Part shown: piece by piece, positions 33,410 to 44,964 of the stretch
How the letters are laid out: the number at the start of each line of letters is the position of its first letter
Numbering within the stretch: position 1 is the first letter of the stretch
From: Bretschneidera sinensis
Lineage: Eukaryota > Streptophyta > Magnoliopsida > Brassicales > Akaniaceae
Length of the DNA: 64,000 bases
Assembly (NCBI GenBank): GCA_023935145.1
Contig: CM043705.1
Coordinates: 56,824,084-56,888,083, forward strand
Direction of reading: 5' to 3'
Made by a program: the position numbers and the translations under genes
Notes under the pieces: model-generated
Databases searched by the model: none
Told to the model about the DNA's origin: nothing
The model's input: the letters and a program-made list of their open reading frames with translations, nothing else

Positions 33410-35190
33410 ATGTCTTCTGTAAGTAGTTACAATGAGAGGTCTAGTGATAGTGATAGTGAGAATAATCAAGCACTATTTAGAGAGCTGAATGAGGCTATGA
33501 ATTTGAACCGAGCCTCTAGTGAGGATGAAACCTTAAAGGGTAATGATACTCGGGAGGGACCATTAGCAATGGTTCCCTACGAGGGAGAGGAAGAGGTCGA
33601 GAATGAGGAAGAGGATTCTTCTTTTGAGGATGACGAGGATAATGTCCTCGCTGGCTTAGGGGTGACATAAGGGTGGAAGAAAGGGTATAATAGTCATACG
33701 GGGCAAATTCTGTGACGTATAAGCTTGAAGTAGAGGAGCTCGAGGTTATTAAACGTGAATATCGGATTCCAAAAGAGTATGTTTTGAGGAATGCTGGTGT
33801 AGGGGAGAGGGTTTGCGATGTCTTTCCAAGCCAAAAACCCTTCGAGATATGTGTTTATACTCAACACCTGAAAGTTGGGCTCGTATTCCTTCTTCATCTT
33901 TTCTTCTGCTCAGTTCTGAGGTATTTTGACATTACATTATGTCAATTGGTGCCTAACTCCGTGCGTCTGATTATGGCGTTCATATAGGTCTGCACGGATG
34001 TGAAGAGCTAATGAACATCAACGTTTTCAAAGCTGACTTCTAGATCAACAAACACGATCAGTATGGTTGGGTAGTAATTAGTTCTAGGGCTAATAAGGGG
34101 TTGCTGAAGAAAAAACCCACATCCATTAAGTAGTGGAAGAAGACATTCTTCTACGTCTAGAGTGAGAAACGTTTAGGAGTCCCACTGACTTGAAGTTTGG
34201 TCCGTGTGGGAAAGTACAAGAAACTGCACCTTTTGAACCGTGAGTAGGAAACCCTTAGAGCCATTGTTGTCGCACCCATTGATGTTAAAGTTTTATATGA
34301 TAATGAGGAGCTGACGAAACGTGTCATTTTCCCTCGATGCCTAGAGGGGACCAAGAGAGTGGTATACCCTCGAACCATCTTTTTATTGTTTCTTTCCTTC
34401 TTTTTATTCATACTTGTGTTTTTTTGTGAAACAGAAATGGAAGCCACTGTAAAGGCTAGAGAAAGGGTAAAAAAGATGGCTTTGGAGAGAAAGAATGCTG
34501 CTCAAACTGGTAAGTAGCCTATGCAAACCAATGGAGGGTCAAGAAAGCAGCCTCAGACTCCTTCTCCTATACCCATCGATATAGATAACTCAAGCCCATC
34601 TGAGCCTTCAACAGAGCCGAGGGTTGTTTCACCTGCACCTTCACACGAACAATTGATTGCGTCATTCTTTCATGTCTCAAAGAGCTCTGTAAGATGTTGG
34701 GGTTTTTATGCCCAACTGGGGCATAAAGATGGACGACTCTGTGTTTGCCCATGCTCAGGTTGTAAGGGATCACCTCGTCCTAAGCATTCCTCCACGCGAC
34801 GTAATCGAGCTTGGGAGAAATCCCATTGAGAGCCTTTGCTCAATGGCCGAGGTCCTAGCCTCCCAAGTGAACGTTCCTACCTTAGCTTATCTTTTCCTTT
34901 AATTATTTATGCTTTGTAGTAACATTACATGTTTTTTTTGCTTTTTTACCTCAGTCTGGCATTGTGAGTGGGATGATGTCCCGTTGCAGTCTGGATTTGA
35001 AAGACAAGTTGTCCCAGTGTTAGCAAAAACTGGACGAAAGCTGTGGGCTTATCCATCAGCTGTAGAGCTCTTTGGAAGGAGCTCATCTGGGAAGAAAAGG
35101 AAGCTAATAGGGTCAGGGCTGAGGCCATAAAGGAGAAGGAGGCGATGCAGAGGGAGAGGGACGCTACCAAGGCCGCTAAGCTATTTTCTC
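33410..35190 (+). pseudogene. Antisense ORF of the Tat-like element (gypsy-type transposase domain), decayed
   Basis: The plus-strand frame opens at 33410 with an acidic Ser/Glu-rich N terminus (to 33670). A block at 33700-33985 follows (EYRIPKEYVLRNAGVGE, HLKVGL, QLVPNSVRLIMAFI) that resembles the plant family annotated as putative gypsy-type transposon, PF04195. At about 34070-34190 the text WVVISSRANKG and WKKTFFYV has stops where tryptophans are expected. A region ending in EKEAMQRERDATKAAKLF at about 35130-35180 looks like the C-terminal coiled coil. Introns may separate the parts. The product's role is not known; it is not a true transposase. Multiple stops make it inactive. Confidence 0.65.
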
Positions 35191-35204
35191 CTGGTTAGGC
35201 TAGT

Positions 35205-36060
35205 GCATAAAAGTCAGAAATTCATACCCTGAGGTAGCTTCGACTAGCTGATCTATCCATGGTAGGGAAAAACTGTCTTTCGAACAAGCCTTATTTAGAT
35301 CTGTGAAGTCAATGCAGATTCACCACTTGCCGTTGGGTTTTCTGACCATCACCACATTAGACACCCAGTTAGGATAGTCTGTCTCCTGAATGAAGCCAAC
35401 CGTGAGGAGTTTATCAACTTTGGTCTTGATGGCGGCTTGCTTTTCCAGAACAAACGATATTTTCTTTTGAATAATTGGTTTGTGGCCTGGGTCCACATTC
35501 AGTCGATGCACAATCACATCAGGGCTGATCCCTGGTATATCCGAGGCCGACCATGAAAACAAGTTTTGGTTCATTCGAAAAAGAGAGAGAAGCAACTCCT
35601 TAAGCTTTTCAGGGAAACTGAAACCGATCTAGACCGTTCTGGAGATGTCTTCACCAAGTGGAATGACTATCAGTTCCTCTACGAGCCGACCACGTGGTGT
35701 TTCGACTTCATCTCTAAAGTCATCTACCTCAAGGGGTAAAGTTTTAGTTATCTTTCCTTCCCTTATAGAATTCAGATAACATGACCTAGAGACCTACTGA
35801 TCTCTTTTGACTTTATCTATGACCGTTTTCAACTCGTTGAGGGTGGGCGTATCGAGGATTACATTATTTGAGAACGGTTGCTTGACTACCAGAAAAGTAG
35901 TCTGTACTGTGGTAGTTCGTAAGGCTACTCTTAGGGTAACTGGGAGAACAATACTGCCTTCAACAAACACTGGAGCCCTTGAGAAACCGTAAAGCAGGGT
36001 TGAGATCAGTGTCAATTGACTATCTTTCAATTGCATTTTCTGGAAAAAATCATAGAACAA
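35205..36060 (-). pseudogene. Tat-like protease and truncated reverse transcriptase
   Basis: Segment 35794-36060 carries the end of the retropepsin domain (VFVEGSIVLPVTL, FLVVKQPFSNNVILDTPTLN). Segment 35320-35595 carries the start of reverse transcriptase (DIPGISPDVIVHRLNVDP, KVDKLLTVGFIQE, YPNWVSNVVMVRKPNGKW). It continues after a stop with ICIDFTDLNKACSKDSF and LVEATSGYEFLTFM down to about 35205. The YVDD loop, RNase H and integrase are absent; the text changes abruptly to the antisense ORF's end. Deletion of most of pol is the simplest explanation. Confidence 0.82.
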
Positions 36061-36399
36061 TATATCTGGGATCTTTCGTTATCCACCAAGATGCGTCTGA
36101 CGTCGTGGTTGGCTATAAGGAGGGAAACTACCACGACATCATTGTGTGGAGTCTATAATCCTTTAAGATCATCATCCATGAAGGAGATCATCTGGCATGC
36201 CTTCTTTTGCTTATGAGGTCCGCTGACAGAAGTTACAGACCTGGCCTATGTTTTCCTGTTTTATCCAGAATTGCCTCCGGCGGCTGGTCCGCCACATAAC
36301 GTTCTAATGACCCTGGTAACTGTGACTTCTTGGCTTCCTTGGTAAGGCTCTTCTTGAGTCAGCTTAGGATTCCTTCTAGGAGCTCGATGCTATCTATCT

Positions 36400-36694
36400 T
36401 AGCCAAAAGGACGTCCTGGACTCCTTCTGGGTCGGTCAAGCGTCCCCTTTTGCCACGATACCGTAAATTTCTTCAAGTACCCCCGATTGATGAGGGATTC
36501 AATTCGCTGCTTCAAAGTATGGTACTCCTCAATATCATGCCTACGGCTCCTATGGAATCGACACCACTTGCTCTGATCTCCGCTGAGGCGCTACTGCTTT
36601 GGGGGCCATCGAAGGATCATTTTGTCCTAAACCTGCATCAAGACATTGGTCCTAGACGCATTGAGAGGAGTGAAACTTTTAAAACATGTGGTGG
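36400..36694 (-). pseudogene. Tat-like gag, C-terminal part (left of nested insertion)
   Basis: On the minus strand the frame gives FTPLNASRTNVLMQV, a stop, ILRWPPKQ, another stop, then KWCRFHRSRRHDIEEYHTLK and IESLINRGYLKKF. This is the conserved zinc-binding gag C terminus of Tat/Athila-group elements. The first bases adjoin the nested element's LTR at 36695. Confidence 0.75.
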
Positions 36695-38392
36695 TGATTA
36701 CGCCCAAAGTATAACACGGTAGTTGTAGTACAACTTTGGGGTGTCGATTTCCACAGAGAAACAAGTTAAGTACAAAGGAAAATGTGTGAACCTTAAAAGA
36801 ACGATAAAAGCTAAACTAAATATTTTTTAGAGTTTTGATGGTGAAATAATGTAAGAAAAATTGTGTAATTGTATATGAAATATAAATGAGAAATAACAAG
36901 GTTCTAGGAATCCTCTTTAGGTTCGTTCCCTATTTCTACTTTTGATTCAATTGATTTTATCTCGATTGCAAGTTTCACATCCCAAACAAGCAATCGGAAT
37001 ATATTCAATCAAGCACATTTATAACTCTAATATAATTGCTACAAATTACTCATTGATTTCGGTTCAAGAACACATGACCGATCTTAAAGATTATCAAGAA
37101 ACGACAATATATCTTAAAAGACAATATCGCAGTAATGGACAATCAATAAAATAAATCTACCGGAATCAATCACATCCAAACAACCTCAAAGGAGGTGAAG
37201 GATGCAATCACTGGATTAAGAGAATCTAAAAGAAGAAGAATAAAAAGTGCATCTATCGCATGAACTCAAATCCTTCTTACTTAATTAATGAATAATTCAT
37301 AAAACAATATTAACATTAAATCCGTACAACTGAATCAAAAACAGGAAATAAGGAACAATAAATCCCTAAGGATTCATTCTTTTCCCTTGTGTGAAGACTA
37401 GTTAGCCATGGAAGTCAAGGTGGAACAGCAATGAGGATGCTCTCCCCTTGATGTGGCCATAGAGTTCAAGGTGGAAAAGCAATATGGATGCTCTCCCCCC
37501 TTGATTTCTAGCCCTCAAGGAACTTAGAAATAAAATGGAAGAATGCTAGATTTGGATCCCTTGGATCCAATCTGTTTTTTTCTCTTTTCCTTCCTTCCTT
37601 TCTTTCTTTCTCTGCCTCATTTCTCTCTTGAATTTCTTGCTTGCCCGGCAGCACATTCCTTAAAGGCATATTTATAGCCCATTAGGGGCAGTTTGGTCTT
37701 GGAATAATGTCATTTGCTCACCCTAATCAGGTCAGGAGGCGAGTGGGTGCTGCCTTACCCGCGCCTAGGTGCTGGTTATGTCCGAGATTGAAGTCTTCTG
37801 GAAGGCGTGGTGCTCATGGATGGGCGCCTAGGCGCTCACTCTTGCAGATTGAGAGGCATGGCGCTCATGGATGGGCGCCTAGGCGCTCACTCTTGCAGAT
37901 TGAGAGGTGTAGTCCCTGGAAGGCATAGTGCTCAGTTTTGGACGCCAAGGCACCCACTCTTGCTGCCCTTGGTCACCTTGTGCACAGAGTCTTGCTGCCC
38001 TTCACCAGCTTGAACCCAGAAGTGCACACACTAGTGTGCCTTCCCTTACCTTACTCCAAAGTGATGCACACACTTGTGTGCAGTCTTCTAACTTGCTGTA
38101 TTTTATTACTCCAATCTTGGTTTAGACTTTAACCATCTTTGAATCATGTTTAGACATGTCTAAACCTTGGATAACTACGAGCACCGACACCCAAGATCTT
38201 TTGGCGCTTTAAACATGGATCGCTTTATCATCTCTTTTGTACTCAAAGCACCTGAAAATGCATCGAATTAAGTCAATGATTTATGAATATCACTTTAGAG
38301 TTATTAACATGTAAAAGTGCGATTACGACCGAGATCAACCCTAAAATGCCTACAATTAAGTATTGTTTAGATGCATTATATGACTCTCATCA
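36695..38392 (-). repeat. 3' LTR of the gag-only element
   Basis: 1698 bp, nearly identical to 41988-43694 apart from scattered substitutions and a 9-bp or so indel near 37745. It contains a 51-bp tandem duplication. Confidence 0.92.
37807..37908. repeat. 51-bp tandem repeat in the LTR
   Basis: Two units, each with GATGGGCGCCTAGGCGCTCA and CTCTTGCAGATTGAGAGG. GCGCCTAGGCGC is a perfect palindrome. The same pair is present at about 43109-43210 in the other LTR. Confidence 0.85.
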
Positions 38393-38410
38393 CAACCCCC
38401 AACTAGCTTA
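38393..38410 (-). other. Polypurine tract of the gag-only element
   Basis: The minus strand reads AGTTGGGGGTTG directly against the 3' LTR, as expected for the plus-strand primer. Confidence 0.6.
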
Positions 38411-40004
38411 TTGTTTGTCCCTAGCAATTCAAGCGAAAGACAAGAAATGAACTCTTTATTTAGAAATCAAAGAAAAATACAGCAATGCTAGGGTTAACCA
38501 AGAGTGATTCAAAAATCTTTGTCTGAAAAATCATGCATAACATACAACAAATAGAATCATTAAATATCACTCAAGTCCAAGAATAATCCAAATGTCAACC
38601 TTAAAATCGTTATCGACTCTTAACATCCATCTTACCATAATACATTAGTCCGAACACCCGGATGATTTTATGCACAACATAGCATGAATGTAAGTCTTGG
38701 CCTCTAAAAACATATTAATTGCATGACATCAATCACAAATCACGCTACATAGGCTTAATTTTCAAATCACTCTCCACTATGTAGAAAAATCACACTACAT
38801 CGGATTAATAGGTCTTTTATAAGCTTGTAACGTTAGGCTAGGGTAAAGGTCAACAAAGAACGGGAAAGTTTGAACAAATAAAAGAACTAATTCTCTTAAT
38901 TTAAACACAACCACTTTAAGCACAAGATAACCTTACTTCAACACCCAACTCTTTCAACAATTTTTCGAGCATTTCTCGCAATAAATCACCATTTTTTTTC
39001 TTTTCTTTCTTTGCCATAATTCACATTTTTCTTTATTTTGGCATAAGACCATTCGCCTCCTCTTTCATTCTTTTCTTTTCTTTTCCACAACCTCCAACTT
39101 ATCTCTTTTAATATACTTGAGTTATGGTAGTAATATTTTCTCATATTTCCACCCTTACTCCTTTTAAGTGCTTCTCACAACATGTGTATAACTAAGTTCT
39201 TTTAAAAGAAAGGTAAGGATAAAATATTTTTAGGCTCATAAAGGTAAGTAAATGGTTTATCGAAAAAAAAACAAGGCTCAATTTTTCTTTTCAAGAAAAA
39301 GGCTCAAACAGGTGACTAGCGATAAATATAACAAGGGTAAGTTTGAAAGGCTCAAATGGTTCAAAAATTGCCTACATCATATCCTAAGTAGTGTGCATTC
39401 TATGATTTTCGCCTCAAGTGATTATCAAATAAGTTCTAGAGCTTGTTGAGATCGCAAAAGTATTCACAAAACAATCGCACATAAAACTTCTCCAAATGCT
39501 TTAGACTAATCATGCAATCTTACCACAAACCAGAGTCTCAAACCAAAGAAATATTGACACATAATTTATTCTCAAAGTGAAGCAAGATTTAACTTCTTCT
39601 AAATGTTATATGCTATCTCGATTAAACTCATATCATTGACATGTGAATTGACTACAAGGCTAACACAAAGCATGCTAAAAACAAACAAAAAGGTAGAATG
39701 ACATAAAGCAGTTCAATGAAAAACAGGAATATGTTTCCTCCACCCCCAACTTAAAATAGATATTGTCCTTAATGTGAAAGCATAAGATAAGGAAACTCCA
39801 TTTGTAGCCAAAAGTGCACAGAAGCTGAAAATTGTGCACCACTATGTGAACTGCTTCGTATATTTGTCACTGAAAAAGAAATACAAAAGTAAAACTGGAA
39901 AACAGCAAAATACTAATAATAAACAAGAAAAAAATAAAAATAAAAAGATATGCTTTGGGGTGCCTCCCATGAGCACTAAGTTTTACGTCTTCAGCCAGAC
40001 TCTC
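38411..40004. other. Non-coding interior of the gag-only element
   Basis: No coding domain is visible where pol would be expected. The sequence is AT-rich with stops in all frames. Confidence 0.55.
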
Positions 40005-41554
40005 TTATTCCTTCCTAGACAAACATGAGTTGAATGCACCAGCAATTTCTTTACTGTTAAATTTGCTGCTTGTGTGCTGTGGAGAGACCTTAAAGATGTC
40101 ATCAGTAACATCTGCAGATTTTGGCTCGATATATGCTCCTGTGAAGCCATGGGTGAGGGTATAAACTTGGTGGTTGTCATCCACATCCTCTGATTTGTAC
40201 GGTGTTGGGATGTGTAACGACTTACCACTAAGTGTCTCAATGGCATTCACCTCCTCTTTTTTCTGTTGCGTTTGGTGCTGACCGTTGGATATGGACTGAG
40301 CTTGGGAAGGGAACTTACCTCACTCAGTCACACTCAAATAGCTCGTTAGCTTGGACACTTGGCTCTTTGTCTCTTTATGTTCTTCAACAACCTGCACAAT
40401 TAAAGATTCAAGCCTTTGATTTGTCTTCCCCTGTGCTTCAATAAAAGTATGTAAAGTGTCTTCTAAAGAACTCCTAGAAGATACAGGTGCATGATATGGT
40501 TAATGATATAGTGCAGGGGATTGTGCAAGCTGCTGGTTTTCAGACTTCCAGCTGAAATTGGGGTGATTTCGCCATCCCGGATTGTAGGTATTAGAGAAGG
40601 GTGCAGAAGGCTTCGTGTACATGCCTAAGGCGTTACATTATTCCTTATACGTCCCTCTCATCTCAACAAATGTGGGGCATTCTTGGGCGAGATGGTCTAC
40701 CCTGCCACACACAAAACATGGTTCAAAAGATTTTGCATGATTAACCACGTGTGTTAGCTTTAAGCTCTTAGTCTTTAATACCTCTAGTTCTCTAGTGAGC
40801 ATTTCGACCTTGGCCTTAAAGTTATCCTCTTCCCTAAGATGGTGAATTCCACCACCATTTGGGTGCTCTATAGGTCATGACCTATTTGTGCTTTCAGTAG
40901 CACTAGGTCCATTCCAAGTGTGAGCTTTTTCAGCAAGCTCGTTGAGGTACTCTATGGCCTCATCAGGATCTTTCTCCAAGAACTCACCATTACACATCAT
41001 CTCTACAAATTGGCGTTCTAGGTAAGACCCTCATAGAAATAGCTCACTAAACGCCAATTCTCATACCCATGGTGAGGGCACATACTCAATAACTCTTTAA
41101 ATCTCTCCCAAGACTGATACAAAGTCTCGTTGTCCTTTTGTGTAAAGGTGGAGATTTGCCTTTTCAAAGCATTGGTCTTATGTTGGGGAAAGTATTTATT
41201 GAAAAAAATTTGAGTCATCTCAGTCCACGACCCAATAGATCATGGTCTTAGTGAGTATAGCCAACTCTTAGCTCTATCCTTCAAAGTGAAAGGAAAGAAC
41301 TTAAGCCTAACAATGTCATTGGTTTCATCGTGACTATGAAAAGTCGCAACTACTTCCTCAAACTCTTTAATGTGCACATATGGGTTTTCGTTATCCAAGC
41401 TATGAAAAGTAGGGAGTAATTGAATCATCCCTGGTTTAAAATCTAGTTGGCGAGTATTGGCTGGAAACATGATGCATGATGGTGTGGCTGTGCGTGTAGG
41501 GTGGAGGTAATCCTGAAGTGTCCTGACAACATTTTCATTATGATTATCGGCCAT
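40005..41554 (-). pseudogene. Gag of the gag-only gypsy element
   Basis: The frame starts at the ATG at 41554. The gag core has FKPGMIQLLPTFHSL, ENPYVHIKEFEEVVATF and LKFFPFTLKDRAKSWLYSL. A TGA near 41237 stands where arginine is likely, and the same frame continues (MTQIFFNKYFPQHKT, LYQSWERFKELL, YFYEGL). A CX2CX4HX4C knuckle (CFVCGRVDHLAQEC) lies near 40695-40740. A C-terminal extension reaches 40005 after a frameshift. About 515 codons with a handful of stops suggest fairly recent loss of function, or gag supplied in trans. Confidence 0.8.
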
Positions 41555-41734
41555 GTTAACAAAATCCTCTAAATTTTCTGATGGAGGTGCACTATGGTTT
41601 GATCTAGCGAGGTTTCACCAATGGAGGTGGAAGGAGAGGGTAACTCTAATTCGGGTCCTCTAATGAATCTGCCTCGCGAATCTCTCGGTTTAAGCATGCA
41701 CCAATTAATTTAGAGGGGAAATTAAATATAAAAA

Positions 41735-41925
41735 AAACATAATAATAAATAAATAAACAAATAAATAAAACAGAATAACGAACAAGTAAATAAAACAGAA
41801 TAATAAACAAATAAATAAAACAGAATAATAAACAGATAAATAAAAACAGAATAAAATAATAAACAGATAAATAAAAACATAATAACAAACAGATAAATAA
41901 AAACAGAATAATAAAAGAAAATTAG
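41735..41925. repeat. Leader minisatellite of the gag-only element
   Basis: AAATAAAACAGAATAATAAACA-type units repeat about eight times between the primer binding site and gag start, giving a purine-rich 5' leader on the plus strand and a T-rich one on the minus. Confidence 0.75.
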
Positions 41926-41964
41926 AAAATCAAAACAAAAGTAAAAGAATGATATTACCGCGTT

Positions 41965-41982
41965 TCCCCAGCAACTGCGCCA
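41965..41982 (-). other. Primer binding site of the gag-only element
   Basis: The minus strand reads TGGCGCAGTTGCTGGGGA, five bases from the LTR. This resembles the TGGCGCCGTTGCCGGGGA site used by many plant Athila/Tat elements. Confidence 0.85.
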
Positions 41983-41987
41983 AAATT

Positions 41988-43694
41988 TGATTACGCTCAA
42001 AGTATAACACGGTAGTTGTAGTACAACTTTGGGGTGTCGATTTTCACAGGGAAAAAAGTTAAGTACAAAGGAAAATGTGTGAACCTTAAAAGAACGATAA
42101 AAGCTAAACTAAATATTTTTTAGAGTTTTGATGGTGAAATAATGTAAGAAAAATTGTGTAATTGTAAATGAAATATAAATGAGAAATAACAAGGTTCCGG
42201 GAATCCTCTTTAGGTTTGTTCCCTATTTTCACTCTTGATTCAATTGCTTTTATCTCGATTGCAAGTTTCACATCCCAAACAAGCAATTAGAATATATTCA
42301 ATCAAGCACATTTATAACTCTAATATAATTGCTACAAATTACTCATTGATTTCGGTTCAAGCACACATGACCGATCTTAAAGATTATCAAGAAATGACAA
42401 TATATCTTAAAAGACAATATCGCAGTAATGGACAATCAATAAAACAAATCTATCGGAATCAATCACATCCAAACAACCTCAAAGGAGGAGAAGGATGCAA
42501 TCACCGGATTAAGAGAATCTCAAAGAAGAAGAATAAAAAGTGCATCTATCACATGAACTCAAATCCTTCTTACTTAATTAATGAATAATTCATAAAACAA
42601 TATTCAACATTAAATCCGTACAACTGAATCAAGAACAGGAAATAAGGAACAATAAATCCCTAAGGATTCATCATTTTCCCTTGTGTGAAGACTAGTTGGC
42701 CATGGAAGTCAAGGTGGAACAGCAATAAGGATGCTCTCCCCTTGATGTGGCCATAGAGTTCAAGGTGGAAAAGCAATATGGATGCTCTCCCCCCTTGATT
42801 TCTAGCCCTCAAGGAACTTAGAAATAAAATGGAAGAATGCTAGATTTGGATCCCTTGGATACAATCTGTTTTTTTCTCTCTTCCTTCCTTCATTCCTTTC
42901 TTTCTCTGCCTCCTTTCTCTCTTGAATTTCTTGCTTGCCCGGCTGCACATTCCTTTAAGGAATATTTATAGCCCATTAGGGGCAGTTTGGTCTTGGAATA
43001 ATATCATTTGCTCGCCCTAATCAGGTTAGGAGGCGAGTGGGCGCCTAGGCGCTGCCTTACCCGCGCCTAGGTGCTGGTTATGTCCGAGATTGAAGTCTTC
43101 TGGAACGTGTGGTGATCATGGATGGGCGCCGAGGCGCTCACTCTTGCAGATTGAGAGGCATGGCGCTCTTGGATGGGCGCCTAGGCGCTCACTCTTGTAA
43201 ATTGAGAGGTGTAGTCCCTAGAAGGCATGGTGCTCAGTTTTGGGCACCAAGGCGCCCACTCTTGCTGCCCTTGGTAAGCTTGTGCACAGAGTCTTGCTGT
43301 CCTTCACCAGCTTGAACCTAGAAGTGCACACACTAGTGTGCCTTCCCTTACCTTACTCCAAAGTGATGCACACACTTGTGTGCAGTCTTCTAACTTGCTG
43401 TATTTTATTACTCCAATCTTGGTTTAGACTTTAACCATCTTTGAATCATGTTTAGACATGTCTAAACCTTGGATAACTACGAGCACCGACACCCAAGATC
43501 TTTTGGCGCTTTAAACATGGATCGCTTTATCATCTCTTTTGTACTAAAAGCACCTGAAAATGCATCGAATTAAGTCAACGATTTATGAGTATCACTTTAG
43601 AGTTATTAACATGTAAAAGTGCGATTACGACCGAAATCAACCGTAAAATGCTAACAATTAAGTATTGTTTAGATGCATTATATGACTCTCATCA
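41988..43694 (-). repeat. 5' LTR of the gag-only element
   Basis: 1707 bp, partner of 36695-38392. It lies upstream of the primer binding site and gag on the minus strand. Confidence 0.92.
42963..42970 (-). promoter_or_regulatory. TATA box in the 5' LTR of the gag-only element
   Basis: The minus strand reads TATAAATA within GGGCTATAAATATT. It is conserved in the other LTR near 37670. Confidence 0.5.
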
Positions 43695-43699
43695 TGTGG

Positions 43700-44440
43700 C
43701 CTTATATTTACCCTCGTGATAGAGTTTTTTTGTTGTCCCACCTCGAGGATCACCTGTGTCTTTCCTCTTCTTCTTTGTTTTCCCTTCCCTTTTTTTTCAG
43801 AAAGATTGATCATCTTCGACCAGCATGCACTTCTCTACTCGGGTCAAGGCCTCGTTCATGTCTTTAGGCGGTCACTGGTGAGCTTGGAGCTGAAGATTCC
43901 AGATTCTAGTTCATTTTTGAATGCCAACATCTATACGTTGGGAGCGAGGTCAGGGATCTCCGATGCGGCAGCATTGAACCTTGAGATGTAGGCTTGAAGC
44001 CTTTCCCCTTAATGCTGAATGATGTTGAACAGGCTTTCTGAGGTCTTCTTAGGTTTTTTACTACTGAGGAAGTGGGAAACAAAGGCATAGCTACGCTCTT
44101 TGAAGGTACCAATCTTTTCGAATTCAGCCGAAAATACCACGTATTAGCAGTTTTTTCAAGCATCAGGGGAAACTCTCGGTACATGACAGGATCAGAATGC
44201 CGATGTAGCATCATGGTGGTCTTATAATGCTGTAGATGGTCCATAGGGTCTGTCGAGCCGTCATAAGGCTTGATTCGTGGCATCCAAAAATTTGGCGAGA
44301 GCGGAGCTTCGAGAACTTTTTGCGTGAATGGTGGGTCATGGATGTTGAGTTCATCCAGGACGTTATGATTCTGGTCTTTGAGAGCTTTGTTAATTCCCTC
44401 TTCCATCTCCTTGATTCGTTTGTTCAAGTTGAGATTGCTC
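43700..44440 (-). pseudogene. Tat-like gag, N-terminal part (right of nested insertion)
   Basis: On the minus strand MNKRIKEMEEGINKAL leads into PLSPNFWMPRIKPYDGST, DPMDHLQHYKT, YREFPLML and TANTWYFRL, the conserved Tat/Athila gag core. A frame shift near 44080 moves to the frame reading AFVSHFLSSKKPKKTSESLF, LQAYISRFNAAASEIPDL and, close to the insertion, LYHEGKYKAT. That frame continues in phase at 36694 once the nested element and one target-site copy are discounted. Confidence 0.8.
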
Positions 44441-44944
44441 CTAGAGAATGAGGCTCCTCTAGATCTACTGGCACGAGGTGGTGAAGATTACGCAGTGGAA
44501 AGACTGTCGACAGGGAGCCTGTCGTTAAGAAGGCTAGTTCTCTAAGAGCGCGGTCAGGGGATGAGGGCGAAGGCTATCGACCTCCTCCTCGAACTTTGGC
44601 GACTAAGTCCATTACCAAACGAGAGAGCTCTAGAAACTGTGCTTTAATCATTGGGATGGCAAGATGAGCTGTGGTGGCTCATCTGAGGTCTTCAGTAGGA
44701 TTTATCTCCACTTGACGAGGATGTTGCCTTCTCGGAAGAGCTCACGCGTCACAGCTAGGGGTCATATATTCAGACACAGTAGGGAACCTCGGGCCAGACG
44801 GCTACCTGTGAGTATTGTTTCGTGTATGCGCGGCACTGGTTCCGGTGATTCCCTTATCGGTATTTTTAGTGGTGTTTCTAGGCGGCATGGCAACATATGA
44901 GCTCTTGGACTTCTTCTCTTCTACCGGTCAGCGAGAGATTGGTT

Positions 44945-44961
44945 TCCCATGGATGGCGCCA
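44945..44961 (-). other. Primer binding site of the Tat-like element
   Basis: The minus strand reads TGGCGCCATCCATGGGA, three bases from the LTR. It resembles the TGGCGCCGTCTGTGGGA site common in this group. Confidence 0.8.
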
Positions 44962-44964
44962 ATC

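Larger units (their letters stand above)
36695..43694 (-). mobile_element. Gag-only Ty3/gypsy retrotransposon nested in the Tat-like gag
   Basis: Long LTRs (36695-38392, 1698 bp; 41988-43694, 1707 bp) start TGATTACGC and end CTCTCATCA, and are very similar. Flanks ggtgg (36690-36694) and tgtgg (43695-43699) match at four of five bases. The minus orientation follows from TGGCGCAGTTGCTGGGGA beside the right LTR. The 3.6-kb interior encodes gag only; no protease, reverse transcriptase or integrase motif is visible in the 1.6 kb after gag. It is therefore a non-autonomous derivative that would need pol supplied in trans. Confidence 0.9.

Noticed and set aside
41646..42000. Hydrophobic open frames rich in Phe, Ile, Leu and Tyr
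   Set aside because: They are translations of the AAATAAACAG-type leader repeat on the minus strand, not membrane proteins.
37807..43210. Repeated palindromic 51-bp units considered as a CRISPR-like array
   Set aside because: Only two adjoining units per LTR without variable spacers, in a plant retrotransposon LTR.
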